64,000 nt of DNA from Rhynchopus euleeides (GCA_963210315.1 OY723305.1:124001-188000), one strand, 5' to 3'. Counted from the stretch's first letter, positions 1 to 10,761 are shown. Numbers and translations: made by a program. The notes: generated from the letters alone by a model not told the origin.

Positions 1-189
1 CACTAGGCAAATGATGCTGACCAACTGAATCATGCCAAGCGAAACTCCGGGAATCCCCTTCTCACGGTGACAAGCTGAAGATGGGGTGAGGGCCACGACT
101 CCGCTCTCCATCATTGGATTTGCTTCACACCCGACCTGCCCCGGTTACTCCTCAGGCATATTTCAATGCCGTTATTGTTGTTGCATATT

Positions 190-282
190 TACCCTGAGCC
201 TGATGAAGGGTGGGGTTAGTGTATAGAGCATGTTTGGATGCTTGCTGTGGTGGGTGACTTTCTGCTCACACGAGTGTGCGGA
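190..282 (+). repeat. right half of a dispersed MITE
   Basis: This stretch repeats the right half of the sequence at 14520-14612 and 43650-43741: a CTGATGAAGGGTGGGGTTAG block, a degenerate right inverted repeat, then CTCACACGAGTGTGC. The left half is absent. It is a broken copy of the MITE family described at 14428. The rest of bases 1-500 shows nothing I can assign. Confidence 0.6.
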
Positions 283-800
283 AAATTACAAAACAAAAAG
301 AATGTGGTTTACTTTGCACGATCCCTCAGGAAAGTGAACTGTTGAACAGTTCATTGTTCACCTGTTCACAGCTCTTGCCCATCATGTTTCGCTCATCTTC
401 AGGCGACACAAGGGAATCTGAAAGGAAGGCACAACCTCGTGGATCTGCAGGTGTTTTGTACAAGAGCACCTCTCGGGACGAGGCTCGAAGGGCTTGTCTT
501 GGGAGCCAAAGCGGTTTCATCATTCGATTCCGCGGATCCCCCAACGTTGAGAGAGTGAGTGTGAGCCCTTTGCAGCATTTCCGACAAACAGGCCCCGGCG
601 GGGACACCCACGAGTCAACCCACAACCTCTGGGACAAAGTGTGCTGTGGAAAGGTGGGAAACAAACCAAGTCTGCAACCAGGCATGGAGGAGGTGAAGCA
701 CATCCACCCCCGCCCTCTCCTCCACACCAAAGCCAGGGTGCTGCTCCTCGGTGCGATTGCCGTGGTTGTGCTGCTGGCCAAACCTGCGTGCTCAACATAC

Positions 801-975
801 CCGCCCCAGACCAGTCACGCGACCTCTCATTCACGTCTGCGCCAGAAAGCAACAGACTGCGTACCTCCTCGACGTCGCTCCTCTGCAGAGCATCAATCAG
901 CGTTGGTGCTTTGACACGTGCGGAGCGCTTTCCCCTAGCCTTCGAACGAGCCCGTCCACTCCGAGACGCCTTCAT
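801..975 (-). CDS. first exon of an ankyrin-repeat-type protein (partial)
   Basis: The exon starts at an ATG at 975. It encodes a short basic N-terminus (SRSGRARSKARGKRSARVK) followed by an ankyrin-like helix pair: a run containing ALQRSDVEEVRSLLLSGADVN, with the usual D-x-x-x-V-x-x-L-L-x-x-G-A-D-V-N pattern. The coding signal ends at a GTATG donor at 800, the donor type used by the PEX5 gene in this window. No convincing acceptor or second ankyrin unit was found in 1-800, so the gene is either incomplete here or continues outside the window. The start is chosen over an in-frame GTG at 984. The ankyrin assignment rests on only one repeat. Confidence 0.45.
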
Positions 976-1494
976 CGTCAGCACTCGGGGGAGACAGGCT
1001 GCTGAGCCCGTCTATGCCCTCCCTGTTGGGTGTGTCAAGACAAACAAACAACCGCTTCGAGGGGACATCTGAAGACCCACACCCGGACCGGAGTCGCTGA
1101 CAAGCGTGGGGGGAGGGCGTGGGTGGCGTGGTGCGGTGTTGCACGCAAGCAGTGCAGCACTGCGCGCAAGGGTTGGTGCTGTTGGGTGGTGGGGAGGGTT
1201 CCTCTGGCTCGACTTCCATGACTTCATATCCTCTTTTGAGATCACAAGATGGCTAGCACCATACCGGGAGGAGTGCTCCTCTGAGCCCTCATTGTGATAA
1301 CATCCTGAAACCTCCCGAATGACACGCAACTGCCATGGCAGGCCTCGCGCCTCACGGCGATTGTATTTTCAATGATGCAAACCCTTGTTGGGGCTGGTGT
1401 TGCTTTTGGTGCACACGCGTGAAATGAACAAGGACACTGACTCCCAGAGGGGTGACTTGCAACTAGCGGGTCGAAGCAACCAATGTGACGCCGT

Positions 1495-3990
1495 TCAGCT
1501 TTGCAGACGCAATCTCGTTGCCTCAGATCCGTCGTGCGTCACAATTGACGACTTTGCGATGGAGCTTTCGAACTTGACTGGTGCGCGTTTCTGGCGGAAC
1601 CACACCTGTAGGAGCACCAACACGGCAGCTGTCAGGCCGACTGTCAACGCCGCCTGCACGGCAAGGGCAACCATCTCGCTCGAACCGGTGCGGCCTGGGC
1701 GCAGGTGCAGCACAGGGGTACCCCCAGCGGTACCAGGTACTCCCCCAGACGCGGGTGCTGGGGAGAACACCGGCACGGACCTCTGCATCTGTGTCACCTG
1801 CAGGCCCCCTTCAGATACAAGGTACACGAAGCCGTCCGTACCCACTGCAAGGCTGTCCGCTACACGCATCCTCGAGTGATATCGTGCATGCACCGTGGTG
1901 CCCTCGCTTGACAGCGTGTTGCACACGACGAAGCCCGACCGCGTGGAGTATGCCAGGTTCCGGAGCTCCTCGTCGATCGTGATGTAGTACAGCAGATCGT
2001 CGGACAGCACAGCCCTGCGTGACAGGTCGACTGGCTGCCCCAGGTCTAACGACTCGCGGAACGTCTGCGTATCATAAGAGAGAAGCTGGTAAGTTGACAG
2101 GATCCGGCTGCGCCCAGGCACGGGAACGTTAACGAACGCGTACATCAGGTCAACTGTGGACATTCTCTCGGAGACCATCACGTTCTCCCACCGTTCGTAC
2201 ACGCTCGTGTACAAGGAGAACTGCTGAACACTCATGTTGTTGAAGGATATGAACATGTTGTCGGCGAATAGCAGAGCCCCTTGGCCGTGCTGCAGTACCG
2301 TGGCCCGCAGCGCACGCAACGTCAGGCTCCCCATGTAGATGTCGTTCACTGTCCAGGAGTCGGACAGGGTCAGGCCGTCTGGCAGGCTGAAGGTGTAAAT
2401 CGCCAGGGTGCCGTACACACCGCTGTGGTCCACACCAAACGCAAGCCTCAGCCCGTCGTCCCCAGTATCGTACAGCACACACGAACTGGTCCCTGCACCC
2501 TCGTGCAGCACGGACGCCGTGTGGAGTTCTGCACCAGCGCTGTCCACCCTGTAAAACATCGCCGTATGATTCCCTTCGCCGACCGCCTTCAGCATCGCTA
2601 CTCCCGACGCATAGAAGCAGTCCGTCACCCCATGCAGCCGAGTGTCGCGGACGGTGTAGCGCAACAGCGGCGATGCTGGGTCGCGCATGTCGTAGGCACG
2701 GAAGGTGCCCCTCCCGAAGGACATCAGCAGCGCCGCCCCGCCGCCGCCTCTCCCCTCCGCCACCGCGAGGCAGCTACCAGGCAGCGGGTGTGCGTGGTGC
2801 ACGGCACGGTCTGCCCGGTAGTCCACAACAGACACGACCTGGTCCGGGTCGGAGTCAGCAGCCTCTGCGACGACAAGCGCATGGCTGCCGTTGTGGTGCA
2901 GGCTCACAATGCCTCCGTTCCGCTGCTGCTGCCCGGCATACAGCGGCCGCAATACCTGGGGATGGTACAGGTCGCTGACGTTGACCAGCACAGCGTGGGC
3001 ACGCCCGCTCCCTACGAAGTCGGTGACCAGCAGGGTGCTGTCCAGCCGCCACATGTTAACGCTCTGCGGGGTGAAGCCATCAAACAGGCTGCCAATGCTG
3101 CTGCATGATATCACGGGCAGGAAAATACGAAAAGGCGGATCAGGCTTGATGTGACAGAAGCACAGCGCTGTGGCGTTCCACGTGATAAGGATGTCGCTTT
3201 CCAGAGGCAGCATGCGCTCCTCCGTCTCTGTTCTGTTGACGCCGTGCGCACCGATGGCGAACTGGTAGCCCCCAAAAGTGTCGGTAGCTTCTTTCGTGGA
3301 CACCGTCGGATAGGGCCCCGTGTAGTAGAACAGGTTCCCATCCATGTAGTCGATAGGCGTCCGCATCGCGACATCACGGATCTGCACTAGATAAGTGATA
3401 TCGTTGGAAAGGTCCCCCTCTAGGATGTTTTTCAGAGAAGGGTCGGTGGCGTTGTACAGGGAAGAGAGGTTGTAGAAAAGGAACAACCCAGGACTCCGAA
3501 CATTGCTGGTCAACCCCACCAGCATCAGGAGGGCGTCCGGACGGGCACCCTCTTCCTTGGAGTCTGGCTCGAGCAGAAGCACGCTGTAACACGCCTCTGA
3601 GTCCCCGAGGGGGTTGTGGGTCAGCATCTTCGTGGGCGCAGCCGGGTTGCTGGCGTTGAGGATAACGAGGCCGCCATGGCCGTTAGCGACAGCAACTACC
3701 CCACCACGGTGGTCGATGAAGCGCGGGGGGTGGCCTGGCAGCACGACATAGAGGTTGAACGCCCCGACAGTGATCTCGTCGCTCAACACGCGCGTGACGT
3801 GCTCCCACGACGACGTGTAGACAGACAGGCCGCAGCCGGTGACAGCATAGATGTAGTCCCCCACCCACACGGCCTGCTTGACGTCACTACCGATGCACCC
3901 CCGGAGCACCACCTCCTGCGGTAACGTCTCCGAAAGCGCACAGTCGAGCAGCAGCAGCACCAGCAGGCACTGCGATGCTGGACGTGCCAT
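1495..3990 (-). CDS. type I single-pass membrane protein with large ectodomain (unknown family)
   Basis: This is an intronless 831-codon ORF from an ATG at 3990. The first ~20 residues form a signal peptide (MARPASQCLLVLLLLDCALS). A ~750-residue ectodomain follows with several N-x-S/T sites and recurrent short beta-rich units of the type GGVVAVANGHGGLVILNASN. These recall LVIVD-like beta-propeller repeats. Near the C-terminus there is one hydrophobic segment (ALAVQAALTVGLTAAVLVLL), then about 30 cytoplasmic residues. The topology suggests a cell-surface protein with a propeller-like extracellular part. I do not recognise the family and assign no ligand. It is flanked by about 0.9 kb of non-coding DNA upstream, and coding looks intact. 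Confidence 0.8.
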   Translation of the reverse strand: MARPASQCLLVLLLLDCALSETLPQEVVLRGCIGSDVKQAVWVGDYIYAVTGCGLSVYTSSWEHVTRVLSDEITVGAFNLYVVLPGHPPRFIDHRGGVVAVANGHGGLVILNASNPAAPTKMLTHNPLGDSEACYSVLLLEPDSKEEGARPDALLMLVGLTSNVRSPGLFLFYNLSSLYNATDPSLKNILEGDLSNDITYLVQIRDVAMRTPIDYMDGNLFYYTGPYPTVSTKEATDTFGGYQFAIGAHGVNRTETEERMLPLESDILITWNATALCFCHIKPDPPFRIFLPVISCSSIGSLFDGFTPQSVNMWRLDSTLLVTDFVGSGRAHAVLVNVSDLYHPQVLRPLYAGQQQRNGGIVSLHHNGSHALVVAEAADSDPDQVVSVVDYRADRAVHHAHPLPGSCLAVAEGRGGGGAALLMSFGRGTFRAYDMRDPASPLLRYTVRDTRLHGVTDCFYASGVAMLKAVGEGNHTAMFYRVDSAGAELHTASVLHEGAGTSSCVLYDTGDDGLRLAFGVDHSGVYGTLAIYTFSLPDGLTLSDSWTVNDIYMGSLTLRALRATVLQHGQGALLFADNMFISFNNMSVQQFSLYTSVYERWENVMVSERMSTVDLMYAFVNVPVPGRSRILSTYQLLSYDTQTFRESLDLGQPVDLSRRAVLSDDLLYYITIDEELRNLAYSTRSGFVVCNTLSSEGTTVHARYHSRMRVADSLAVGTDGFVYLVSEGGLQVTQMQRSVPVFSPAPASGGVPGTAGGTPVLHLRPGRTGSSEMVALAVQAALTVGLTAAVLVLLQVWFRQKRAPVKFESSIAKSSIVTHDGSEATRLRLQS

Positions 3991-4976
3991 CCCCTACCCC
4001 AGCCATGTGCCTGACGGGTGGGTGGTGTTGAATTGAACCCTCGGATCACATCACCCTCGATCAGCTCGCGGGTGTTTGTGTGACCTTGTGAGTGGTGGGG
4101 TGGGGGTCGCGCCAAGTATTTTGTTCTCTCGAAGCGGGGGAGGGGGGAGCGCACATCGGTGTGCACTCCCCACGCGACTGCCAAGCCAAGGAGAAGTTCT
4201 CCACCGGGAGGGGAAGCTCTGCCCGGCACTACACTGCTGCTGCAAAGCTACAAAACTGAGTACAATGGAGTATGGGCCAGAGGCAGCCAGAGGGAGCCCC
4301 TGGATTGTTGCTTTTTTGACACGGCGGGAAGAGAAACCACTGCCCCTCCCCTCCCTCGTTTGCTTCCCCTCAGGCATCGCCCCTCGCCCGCGACAGGGAA
4401 AGCGCGAAGGGCACGGGCAAGGAAGAGAGACCAATCGCCCAGGCTTTTTGAGAAACCAAATGTCCCTCCCCTCCCCCCGACCCCCACCCTCCCGCAAACC
4501 CGCCCCATCCCAACAGAAACCGTGTGTTGGTTTGTTGCGATCATCGGTGCATGGCCTGAAGGAACGAAGAATGAAGAGAGCACAAGAGGGGGGGGGAGCC
4601 AGACCCCCTCACAGGGTCCCACGAGAAACGCCTGGCCTCTATGCTGTGTGAATGTTGCATTGGACGCTTCCGCCACGCTTCCACAAAGCCTGGCCACAAA
4701 GGCCCCGCTGGCTAATAGAATAACAGAGGCCCAGGGTATTACGCACCATCTGCCTGCACCCTGATCAGGGAGAAAAAGGGATGCGCCGCAGCCAAGGCAA
4801 CCAACAAAGCTGCAACACCAGCCGCCACCCTGCAGGATGAGTGCACGGAGGGGGGTGTGCGCCTGGTGACGGAGTGGACATCAAACAACAAATAACAGAG
4901 TTGCCGTTTGCTGCACCCAACGAATTTTATTCTCTTGCCCAGCACTTTTTTTTTGACAGGATCCTTGAGACAGGGG
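3991..4976. other. intergenic, nothing recognised
   Basis: The stretch is GC-rich with homopurine and homopyrimidine runs. Short ORFs on both strands overlap each other and show no domain. It presumably holds the promoter of the membrane-protein gene and the 3' end of the zinc-knuckle/PDZ gene, which both run on the minus strand. Confidence 0.4.
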
Positions 4977-5797
4977 CTAGACAAACTTCGGAGACTTTCG
5001 GCTCAAGCCGTGCAGCGGGTTGAGCGTCGGCTTCCGCGGGATAGCCGGAGGCGACCCTGCGAAACGCCTGTTGCCGTCCGGGCTGTAGGAGGGGGCCAGC
5101 TCAAACCCGTCGTTCTCCCCCATAGGCGGAGGCGGCAGCTCGACGCTCTCCAGGTAATGTGTTGCAGCGCGGGCCGCCAGCATGGGCCCGCGCATTTCCG
5201 AGGGCTGCGACACGTCGATCAGAATGTTCGTCTCCTTGCGCGAATGCACGCCGTGCAGCACGCTGTACAGCACGGAGGTGCTCGGGATGCGGTGCCCGTC
5301 GATCGTCTCGATCGCCATCCCGACCGTCATCCCCGCCAGCTCCCCTGGGCCGCCCGGGCGCACCCCTGTGACCAGCATCTTGCTGTCGGGCGTGGTCTGC
5401 CCCAACACCACACCCAGGTCCTCCCCTGGGTAGGACAGGCGCAGGTTGTAGGAGATGGGCATAGGGCCCCCTATGAGGCAGTCCGTCTCGTAGTGGCCGC
5501 GCGACCCGCACCTGCGGCAGAGTGGGGAGGGGCACTCTCGCGCGCAGTGCCCGATGCCTCCGCAGATGCTGCAGCCGAGAGTCTGCCGCTTGCGGCACGA
5601 CCCGCACATCGGCGGCGACGGGCAGTCCCCAGCAGTGTGCCCCCTCCCGCTGCACGACAGGCACACACCCTCGTACCCCCGGCGCGGGTCAGACACGGTC
5701 GCAGGCCACGACCCGCGTGTGACACCCTCCCCGCACACGCAGCAGCTCGACCCCTTCTTGCCCCTGGCGCCCCTGGGGCTGCTGCGTGACCCCCACA
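4977..5797 (-). CDS. CCHC zinc-knuckle plus PDZ-domain protein
   Basis: The predicted protein is 273 aa from the ATG at 5797. The N-terminal half is Cys-rich and contains three CCHC knuckles of the form C-x2-C-x3-GH-x4-C (CLSCSGRGHTAGDC, CSICGGIGHCAREC, CRRCGSRGHYETDC) plus extra C-x2-C pairs. A PDZ-like domain follows, including the carboxylate-loop-like GEDLGVVLG and the helix entry GPGELAGMTVGMAIETIDG. CCHC knuckles normally bind single-stranded RNA or DNA and PDZ domains bind C-terminal peptides, so an RNA-linked scaffold is a reasonable inference. The reading frame stays open upstream of 5797 with a CCGCAG acceptor-like site near 5870, so an upstream exon is possible. Confidence 0.7.
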
Positions 5798-6486
5798 TCG
5801 TGAGGGGGGAGGAGGGGGCGGTGGTGGGGGCGCCCCGGCCCTGTGCAGGGCGTGTGGCTTGTGGCCTGCGGCAAAAGGGGGCTTGAAAGGGTTGTGGCGG
5901 TGGTGGTGGGAAGTCCAGGATGGCGTGGGCGAAGGTGCTCTCGGAGAACCAGGGGAGAGCACACGGGAGGGGTGCCTGATTTGCGAGCAGGTGGTCACCG
6001 TCGCTTGCACACGTGTCGGCACACCTGCTGCGCAAGCCTGCCACGGTGTGAGGCAGGCTTGCACTGTCACTTCACTCTCTGTTGGCCAGGCCAAGTTTGC
6101 AGACGTCTGCACGTCTGCCGATTTGCTGCAGACGCGTTGCGACCGCGTCTGCAGGCATCACTGACTGGGGGGAGGGGGGTGCTTCCGACGATCGCCTGCC
6201 TGTTCTGTGTGCCCTAGCTGTATGGTGTTGTCACATCATGTGCTCCACACCCACATCAAAGCGGCAGGCTAGAGGGGCGGAAGCGTCAACACATCAACAT
6301 ACATGTCAACAAGGAAGAAGGACACGCTTGCTATGCTTCTCCCAAAGCAGGAAGAGGGGAGGGGGGAGGGGGGTACTGTATGAGGGGGCGCCTGTATGCC
6401 CACAGTGGCCCCGGGGGGCATCAGATGGCTTGGAAAAGCAGTCAGTGGAAATGATTGAACACAATGTGGAAACAGGCACACAGTCA
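5798..6486. other. intergenic with a short dispersed repeat at 6236-6300
   Basis: Positions 6236-6300 repeat, in opposite orientation, the sequence at 43259-43321 (the CGTTGACGCTTCC block followed by the GTGGGTGTGGAGCACATG block). The remainder is short-ORF, GC-rich spacer between two minus-strand genes, with no supported gene. Confidence 0.4.
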
Positions 6487-8256
6487 TCACACCACGATGC
6501 GCAGGACATCGAGTGACCCGACCGACTGCAGGGAAGCCGTCAATGCCTCGTGCTTGTCACCCGCACGCTCGAGCACATCCTCCATGGATGCACCCCGCAG
6601 GTAAGCAGACACCGCACTGTTGTAGGCGTACCACACAGTAGAGCGGTACTCCAGTTGGTACATCCACTCGGCAGGGGATTTCGGTGGGTAGTCGTGGTTG
6701 TCGCCGGGGAGCACCTCATACAAGGTCTGTGCCTCGTCCGCCACACCTCCCGGCAGGTCTGTGTCCTTGCTCACAGGGACCGTAAAGCCGACACGCAAGG
6801 GGACGAGGCGCATCTCGTGTGTGCACTCTGAATCCTGCTGGCAGGTCTTGTTGCAGACGAGTGGCAGGCCCACAGTCGCACCCGCACGCTCCATGATGTG
6901 TGCATGTGCAGGCAGCGTGCCGACCACAGAGAAGCGCCGCATATCTGCACACCCGATGTCACCGCAGCACGCCTTGCCTGTCACTGCCGCTGCCGTGGCA
7001 CGCACAGCCACAGTCCCGAAGAGTGACTCCTTCGCAGCGTGCAGTGCTGCGTTCGCGTGCATCGCACATCTGCGCGATGTGTTGAAGGAGCAAGATATGC
7101 GGTCACCCACGAACAGGTCGACGATACCCATCTGCTGCTCCACACACTGCAGCGTAGTCGCAAGGGTGTCAGCGAAGGCCTGCTCGAAGGCCTGCAGGCT
7201 GTCCTGCAGCAGCGCACCCGACCCAGTCATGTTGACGAATAGAAGCGTCGCACGCTTCATTGCCAGTCCTTGTGGGCGTGGGGGTTCTGCCGATCTGCCG
7301 ACAGCGTCGCTTCTGCTCATCGTACTGCTGCGACGACGGTTGGCATCGCTCCCGGCCACCGGTCCCGATGTGTCCCGTACAGGCTGGTCTGCATCATCGT
7401 CGTCCTCCCACAGCGAAGACGGCAGGCGCGACTTCGGGAGGTAGGGACGGTACGCACGCAGGTTCTGCTCGAGCCGCAGCAGGGCAGCACGCATGGCGTC
7501 AGGCAGCACGGTTCCGTCGTCCCCGAGGATGCGTGACACGGCGTCCACGTCGTACGCTGCCAGCAGTGACGCGATCGTCTCCACCGTGGCAATGGTGCTC
7601 TGCATCGCCGCCTGCTCCTTCAGCACCTGCTGTGCAAATCCCCTCGTCGCGATGTAGTCGATCACGAACACGAGAATGCCGATACCTTGGTGGGTCACAG
7701 TATTGGAGAACATGCCTTTGCAGGGAGGCTTATCGCATTCGAAGAGTGCCTTTGCATAAGTCTCACGCCGTACTTCATAACTGTCAGTCAGAGGGACGTC
7801 GTACAGACCGAAGCGTGTGAGACGTTCCACCAGGTTGAGCAGCAGCCACATCACAACGAAGCACACTGCAGTGGTCGCAATGCGCTGTTCCATGCGCAGC
7901 ACGAGGACGAGATCAATCACGATGACAAACGCCGGCCACGCCACTTGCAGTTCAGACTGGTAGGCGTAGATGTCAGCCATGGAAATGGCGACACACATAG
8001 CTGTGATGAAGAAGGTCATAAATCTTTGTGTGAAGCGTCTCTTGCACACACCCCACATCAGAGTCACGAGCGCCACGGTGATGCTGATGTACCCAGCAGA
8101 ACTTCCGATGTGCACCCTGCCTTCGATGATCGATAAAATAGTCAAAATGCCGAAGGGGAGAAGGCAAATGCACGACGTCAGGATCGTCTTGCGGCACCGA
8201 ATCTCGAAGTCATCGGCAGCACCGTCACGGCTGATGACACTCTGCCACCACCCCAT
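6487..8256 (-). CDS. six-TM class III cyclase-like membrane protein, catalytic domain lost
   Basis: A 589-aa protein read from ATG 8256, the Met-Gly-Trp-Trp start shared with the paralogues at 46143 and 48591. The N-terminal ~220 residues hold about six hydrophobic helices. A conserved linker ends in LRAYRPYLP, the stretch that precedes the catalytic domain in the third paralogue. Here the catalytic domain is missing, replaced by a ~55-residue low-complexity linker. What follows matches only the second, degenerate cyclase homology domain of that paralogue (MKRATLLFVNMTGS, FVGDRISCSF). The first metal-binding Asp is replaced, so nucleotide cyclase activity is unlikely from this chain alone; it may dimerise with or regulate an active partner. 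ATGs further upstream in frame exist but the homology starts here. Confidence 0.8.
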   Translation of the reverse strand: MGWWQSVISRDGAADDFEIRCRKTILTSCICLLPFGILTILSIIEGRVHIGSSAGYISITVALVTLMWGVCKRRFTQRFMTFFITAMCVAISMADIYAYQSELQVAWPAFVIVIDLVLVLRMEQRIATTAVCFVVMWLLLNLVERLTRFGLYDVPLTDSYEVRRETYAKALFECDKPPCKGMFSNTVTHQGIGILVFVIDYIATRGFAQQVLKEQAAMQSTIATVETIASLLAAYDVDAVSRILGDDGTVLPDAMRAALLRLEQNLRAYRPYLPKSRLPSSLWEDDDDADQPVRDTSGPVAGSDANRRRSSTMSRSDAVGRSAEPPRPQGLAMKRATLLFVNMTGSGALLQDSLQAFEQAFADTLATTLQCVEQQMGIVDLFVGDRISCSFNTSRRCAMHANAALHAAKESLFGTVAVRATAAAVTGKACCGDIGCADMRRFSVVGTLPAHAHIMERAGATVGLPLVCNKTCQQDSECTHEMRLVPLRVGFTVPVSKDTDLPGGVADEAQTLYEVLPGDNHDYPPKSPAEWMYQLEYRSTVWYAYNSAVSAYLRGASMEDVLERAGDKHEALTASLQSVGSLDVLRIVV

Positions 8257-8999
8257 CGTTGTGTGTTTGCCTGCAGGACCGTGAGGACTGGTCGCGTCTC
8301 CACCCCGAAATTCGACCACACCTTGCAGAAAGAGGCGTTTGGTGTTTGCTTGCTGCGTTTCTGCCCGTGCAAACTCCTGATGGCTGTCGCTCATTGCGTG
8401 GGGAGTGATCACAATACTGCCGTGCACAATACACGGAGATACAAACACCGAGACAGAAAGCTCGAAACTCATTCAAAGACGCGCGCAAAGAATATTTGAA
8501 GAAGTTGAAATATTTCAAACCTGGATGTGTGTCTAGGACAGCGGAGGCGGCCCCCTCAGCAGCTCCTCAGCTCGGTGCAAACCCTGATCTCCAACAAATT
8601 GGAGTCTTTGGCGGATGCGTTTGGTGCAATGCAAGCAAGTGGCAGGCGTGACAGTAGTATTTGAGGGGGCGTTGGGGGGCTGCATGCTAATTTGAGAGAC
8701 CCTCTGGGGGCAGGTGTGCCTGTCGGGTGTGCAGGCATCGCTGTCGGCTGCTGTTGTTGTGCCTCGTGGGGTACAACACCTCGGCACGGCATGGGGGATA
8801 GAACCGGAGGCCCCAGCACAGCACGCCCGTGCTGTGAGACAGAAGACGGAAGAGGGGCAGGACACGGTCGAAGCACATCAGTGCCGGGGAACCCGCCTCC
8901 CCCTCTCCCCATGCTCTTGGTTGTATGCGTTGAGGTGGGGGTGCGTGATTCCCCCCCGGTGCGTGACGCGTGACCCCCTCTTTCGCGGGCGTGCCTCAG
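8257..8999. other. intergenic, nothing firmly supported
   Basis: The sequence GCAAACACACAACG directly upstream of the cyclase-like ATG (8257-8271) is shared by all three paralogues. Beyond it are only short ORFs on both strands with biased composition. I see no domain or splice pattern that supports a gene. Confidence 0.4.
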
Positions 9000-9500
9000 C
9001 TAACTCGTCTCCTTCAGGAAGTAACCCACGGCGTGTATGGCGCCCTCCCTGTCCTCCCAGGACATGGTTTTCAGCTCGAATGTCGCCCGCAGCCCATCCG
9101 CGACATAGTTTTCATACTCCAGCCAGATGTTGCCCTTGGTGCCGCCGCCGCCCTTCCTCGCAGGCTCCCTGAAGCGCTGCACGATCTCCCGCCCGCACAG
9201 TGGGGGCAGGATGTGCCTGTTGGGGCACTGGGAGAAGCCGTCGGACCCTTCCCCGTAGCACCACAGGGCGTGAAGCACAGAGGAGCTGGTCGTGACGTGG
9301 AACACGAGGGCCACACCGTCGCCCTTGAACTCGACGTATATGTCGTGGTTGCGGGGGCGCACCGATGGCTGCTTGCCGCCGAGGGACAGCGCGGACAGCA
9401 GATCCTGGACAAACACTGAGTCGCGCTCCTTTCCGAGGGCTGCGCGCAGTGTGCCGAGCAGAGCGGCAGCCTCAGGAGGCACCTCCGAAGCACCGCTCAT
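9000..9500 (-). CDS. 166-aa protein of unknown function
   Basis: An intact ORF from ATG 9500 to a stop at 9000. The protein is soluble-looking, mixed alpha/beta, with conserved-looking blocks HDIYVEFKGDGVALVFHVTT, HALWCYGEGSDGFSQCP and NIWLEYENYVADGLRATFEL. It has no signal peptide or membrane segment. Sense-strand codon use resembles the other minus-strand genes, and the antisense ORFs are lower quality, so I consider it real. I cannot place the family. Confidence 0.6.
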   Translation of the reverse strand: MSGASEVPPEAAALLGTLRAALGKERDSVFVQDLLSALSLGGKQPSVRPRNHDIYVEFKGDGVALVFHVTTSSSVLHALWCYGEGSDGFSQCPNRHILPPLCGREIVQRFREPARKGGGGTKGNIWLEYENYVADGLRATFELKTMSWEDREGAIHAVGYFLKETS

Positions 9501-9610
9501 GGCCCCTACGGCCTCCTGGGTGGGTGGGTGGGGTGGGTGGTTTGATAGAAGGGGTCAAGCAAACGGCCAGGTATTTCGCTATCCCCTTCGTGTTTCCCTG
9601 CCGCGCAGTG

Positions 9611-9692
9611 AGGCAAAGCGCCCTATCACTTCACAGCTACAACCGCTCTGATGAATTTCCTTTTGTTTGTTGCGTTGACGCTTCTACACAAG
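9611..9692 (+). repeat. left half of the dispersed MITE
   Basis: The copy starts with AAAGCGCCCTATCACTTCAC and runs through TTGTTGCGTTGACGCTTCTA, matching the left half of the complete copies at 14428 and 43557. The right half is absent, so it is a truncated, immobile copy. Confidence 0.65.
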
Positions 9693-10069
9693 AAAATGAA
9701 CGGAAGGGCTGGGAGGGGGTGCCTTGGGTGCCTTGCCCCACTGATGCCGAGGCAGGCAATAAGCGTGGCATGTCCGGGACAGGGACACCATGAGGGATAC
9801 CTTGCCTTTCACATCGGTGGGTCGCGTGTCTGTTTGAAAAGCAAGGCCTGCTGGTGAACTCCGTGACTTTTTGAGGGTTGTGTGTCATACAAGAATGGCC
9901 AAAGGGGTTAACCTCACTTCGCTCGATATGCAAGGTGTGTCCGAGCCGTGTTGCTGAGCCTTGCGATGTCCTACCTGGTACGTTGCGTGGGCAAAAAAAG
10001 TCAGCGGGATGGGGCTGGGGGCTGGGGGGGTGTGGGGAGAACTCTTACGCGTGTGTGTGTCTCTTTTGC

Positions 10070-10255
10070 AGCCAGGTGTGGATCACTCCCGAGATCGCCC
10101 TCTGCCTTCACAGGCGAGGTGGTGTGGAGGCGTCGCCGCATGAACCACACCCCAAGTGGGCGAGGCTGACAGCAGACTGGCACAAGTATGAGGTGCACAA
10201 CAATGCCAAAGACTTCTCCAAGGTGTTTAGTCGTCCAAAGAATATCCGGAGATGA
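10070..10255 (+). CDS. possible terminal exon of a small plus-strand gene
   Basis: A CTCTTTTGCAG acceptor is followed by an open frame ending in TADWHKYEVHNNAKDFSKVF and a basic tail, with a TGA at 10253-10255. The composition looks coding and the stop is followed by AT-richer DNA. A possible upstream exon begins MAKGVNLTSLDMQ near 9895, but the join is not proven. No family is recognised. This is weak evidence, based on splice-site context and residue composition only. Confidence 0.25.
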   Translation, partial: SQVWITPEIALCLHRRGGVEASPHEPHPKWARLTADWHKYEVHNNAKDFSKVFSRPKNIRR

Positions 10256-10736
10256 GGCAGGAGTACACAAACAGTCGACAGGTATATCGGAACACACAGA
10301 GATTTGTATTTGACGCCAGGACTGAGGATGAAATGAACGGCAGGGCCTGGCCTGCCCTGTCTCCTGTTCGTCGCCAGAAACACCCGAACCACGAGATTTT
10401 TTGGGGCCGACCAACACACACACGCGCCAGTGTGTTGAGGACTTCCTGTTCCAAAAGCGTTGTGACACGACAAAAGCGCATCTCCCTTTTCCTCATGTTG
10501 CCATCATCTGTTTCTGTACTCCAGGCCAGGTTGGAGGCCCGGGGGGAAATGGAGCACAGAGAGAGACACATGTCAATAAATACGGGGGAGAGGATGTTTG
10601 TGGCAAAAACGCAAACGCGCGCACCTCGACCTGTGATGAGGTGAGATGTGGCTCTGCAATGTGGCACTTCCGAGTGCCCTCCTTGACAATACTCGAACCT
10701 GCTTGCCTTATTCCAGATCCTCCTTCATTGTATGAC

Positions 10737-10761
10737 ATGGTTTGACAGAATTCTTAAGAGA
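10737..10761 (+). repeat. left end of a large inverted-repeat-bounded island
   Basis: The sequence ATGGTTTGACAGAATTCTT followed by AAGA occurs here. Its near-exact inverse (TCTTTAAGAATTCTGTCAAACCAT) occurs at 24608-24631, about 13.9 kb away. A shorter inverse (CTGTCAAACCAT) is at 24489-24500. These may be the ends of a nested element that encloses the hAT transposase and the satellite arrays. No target duplication could be confirmed. Confidence 0.4.
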
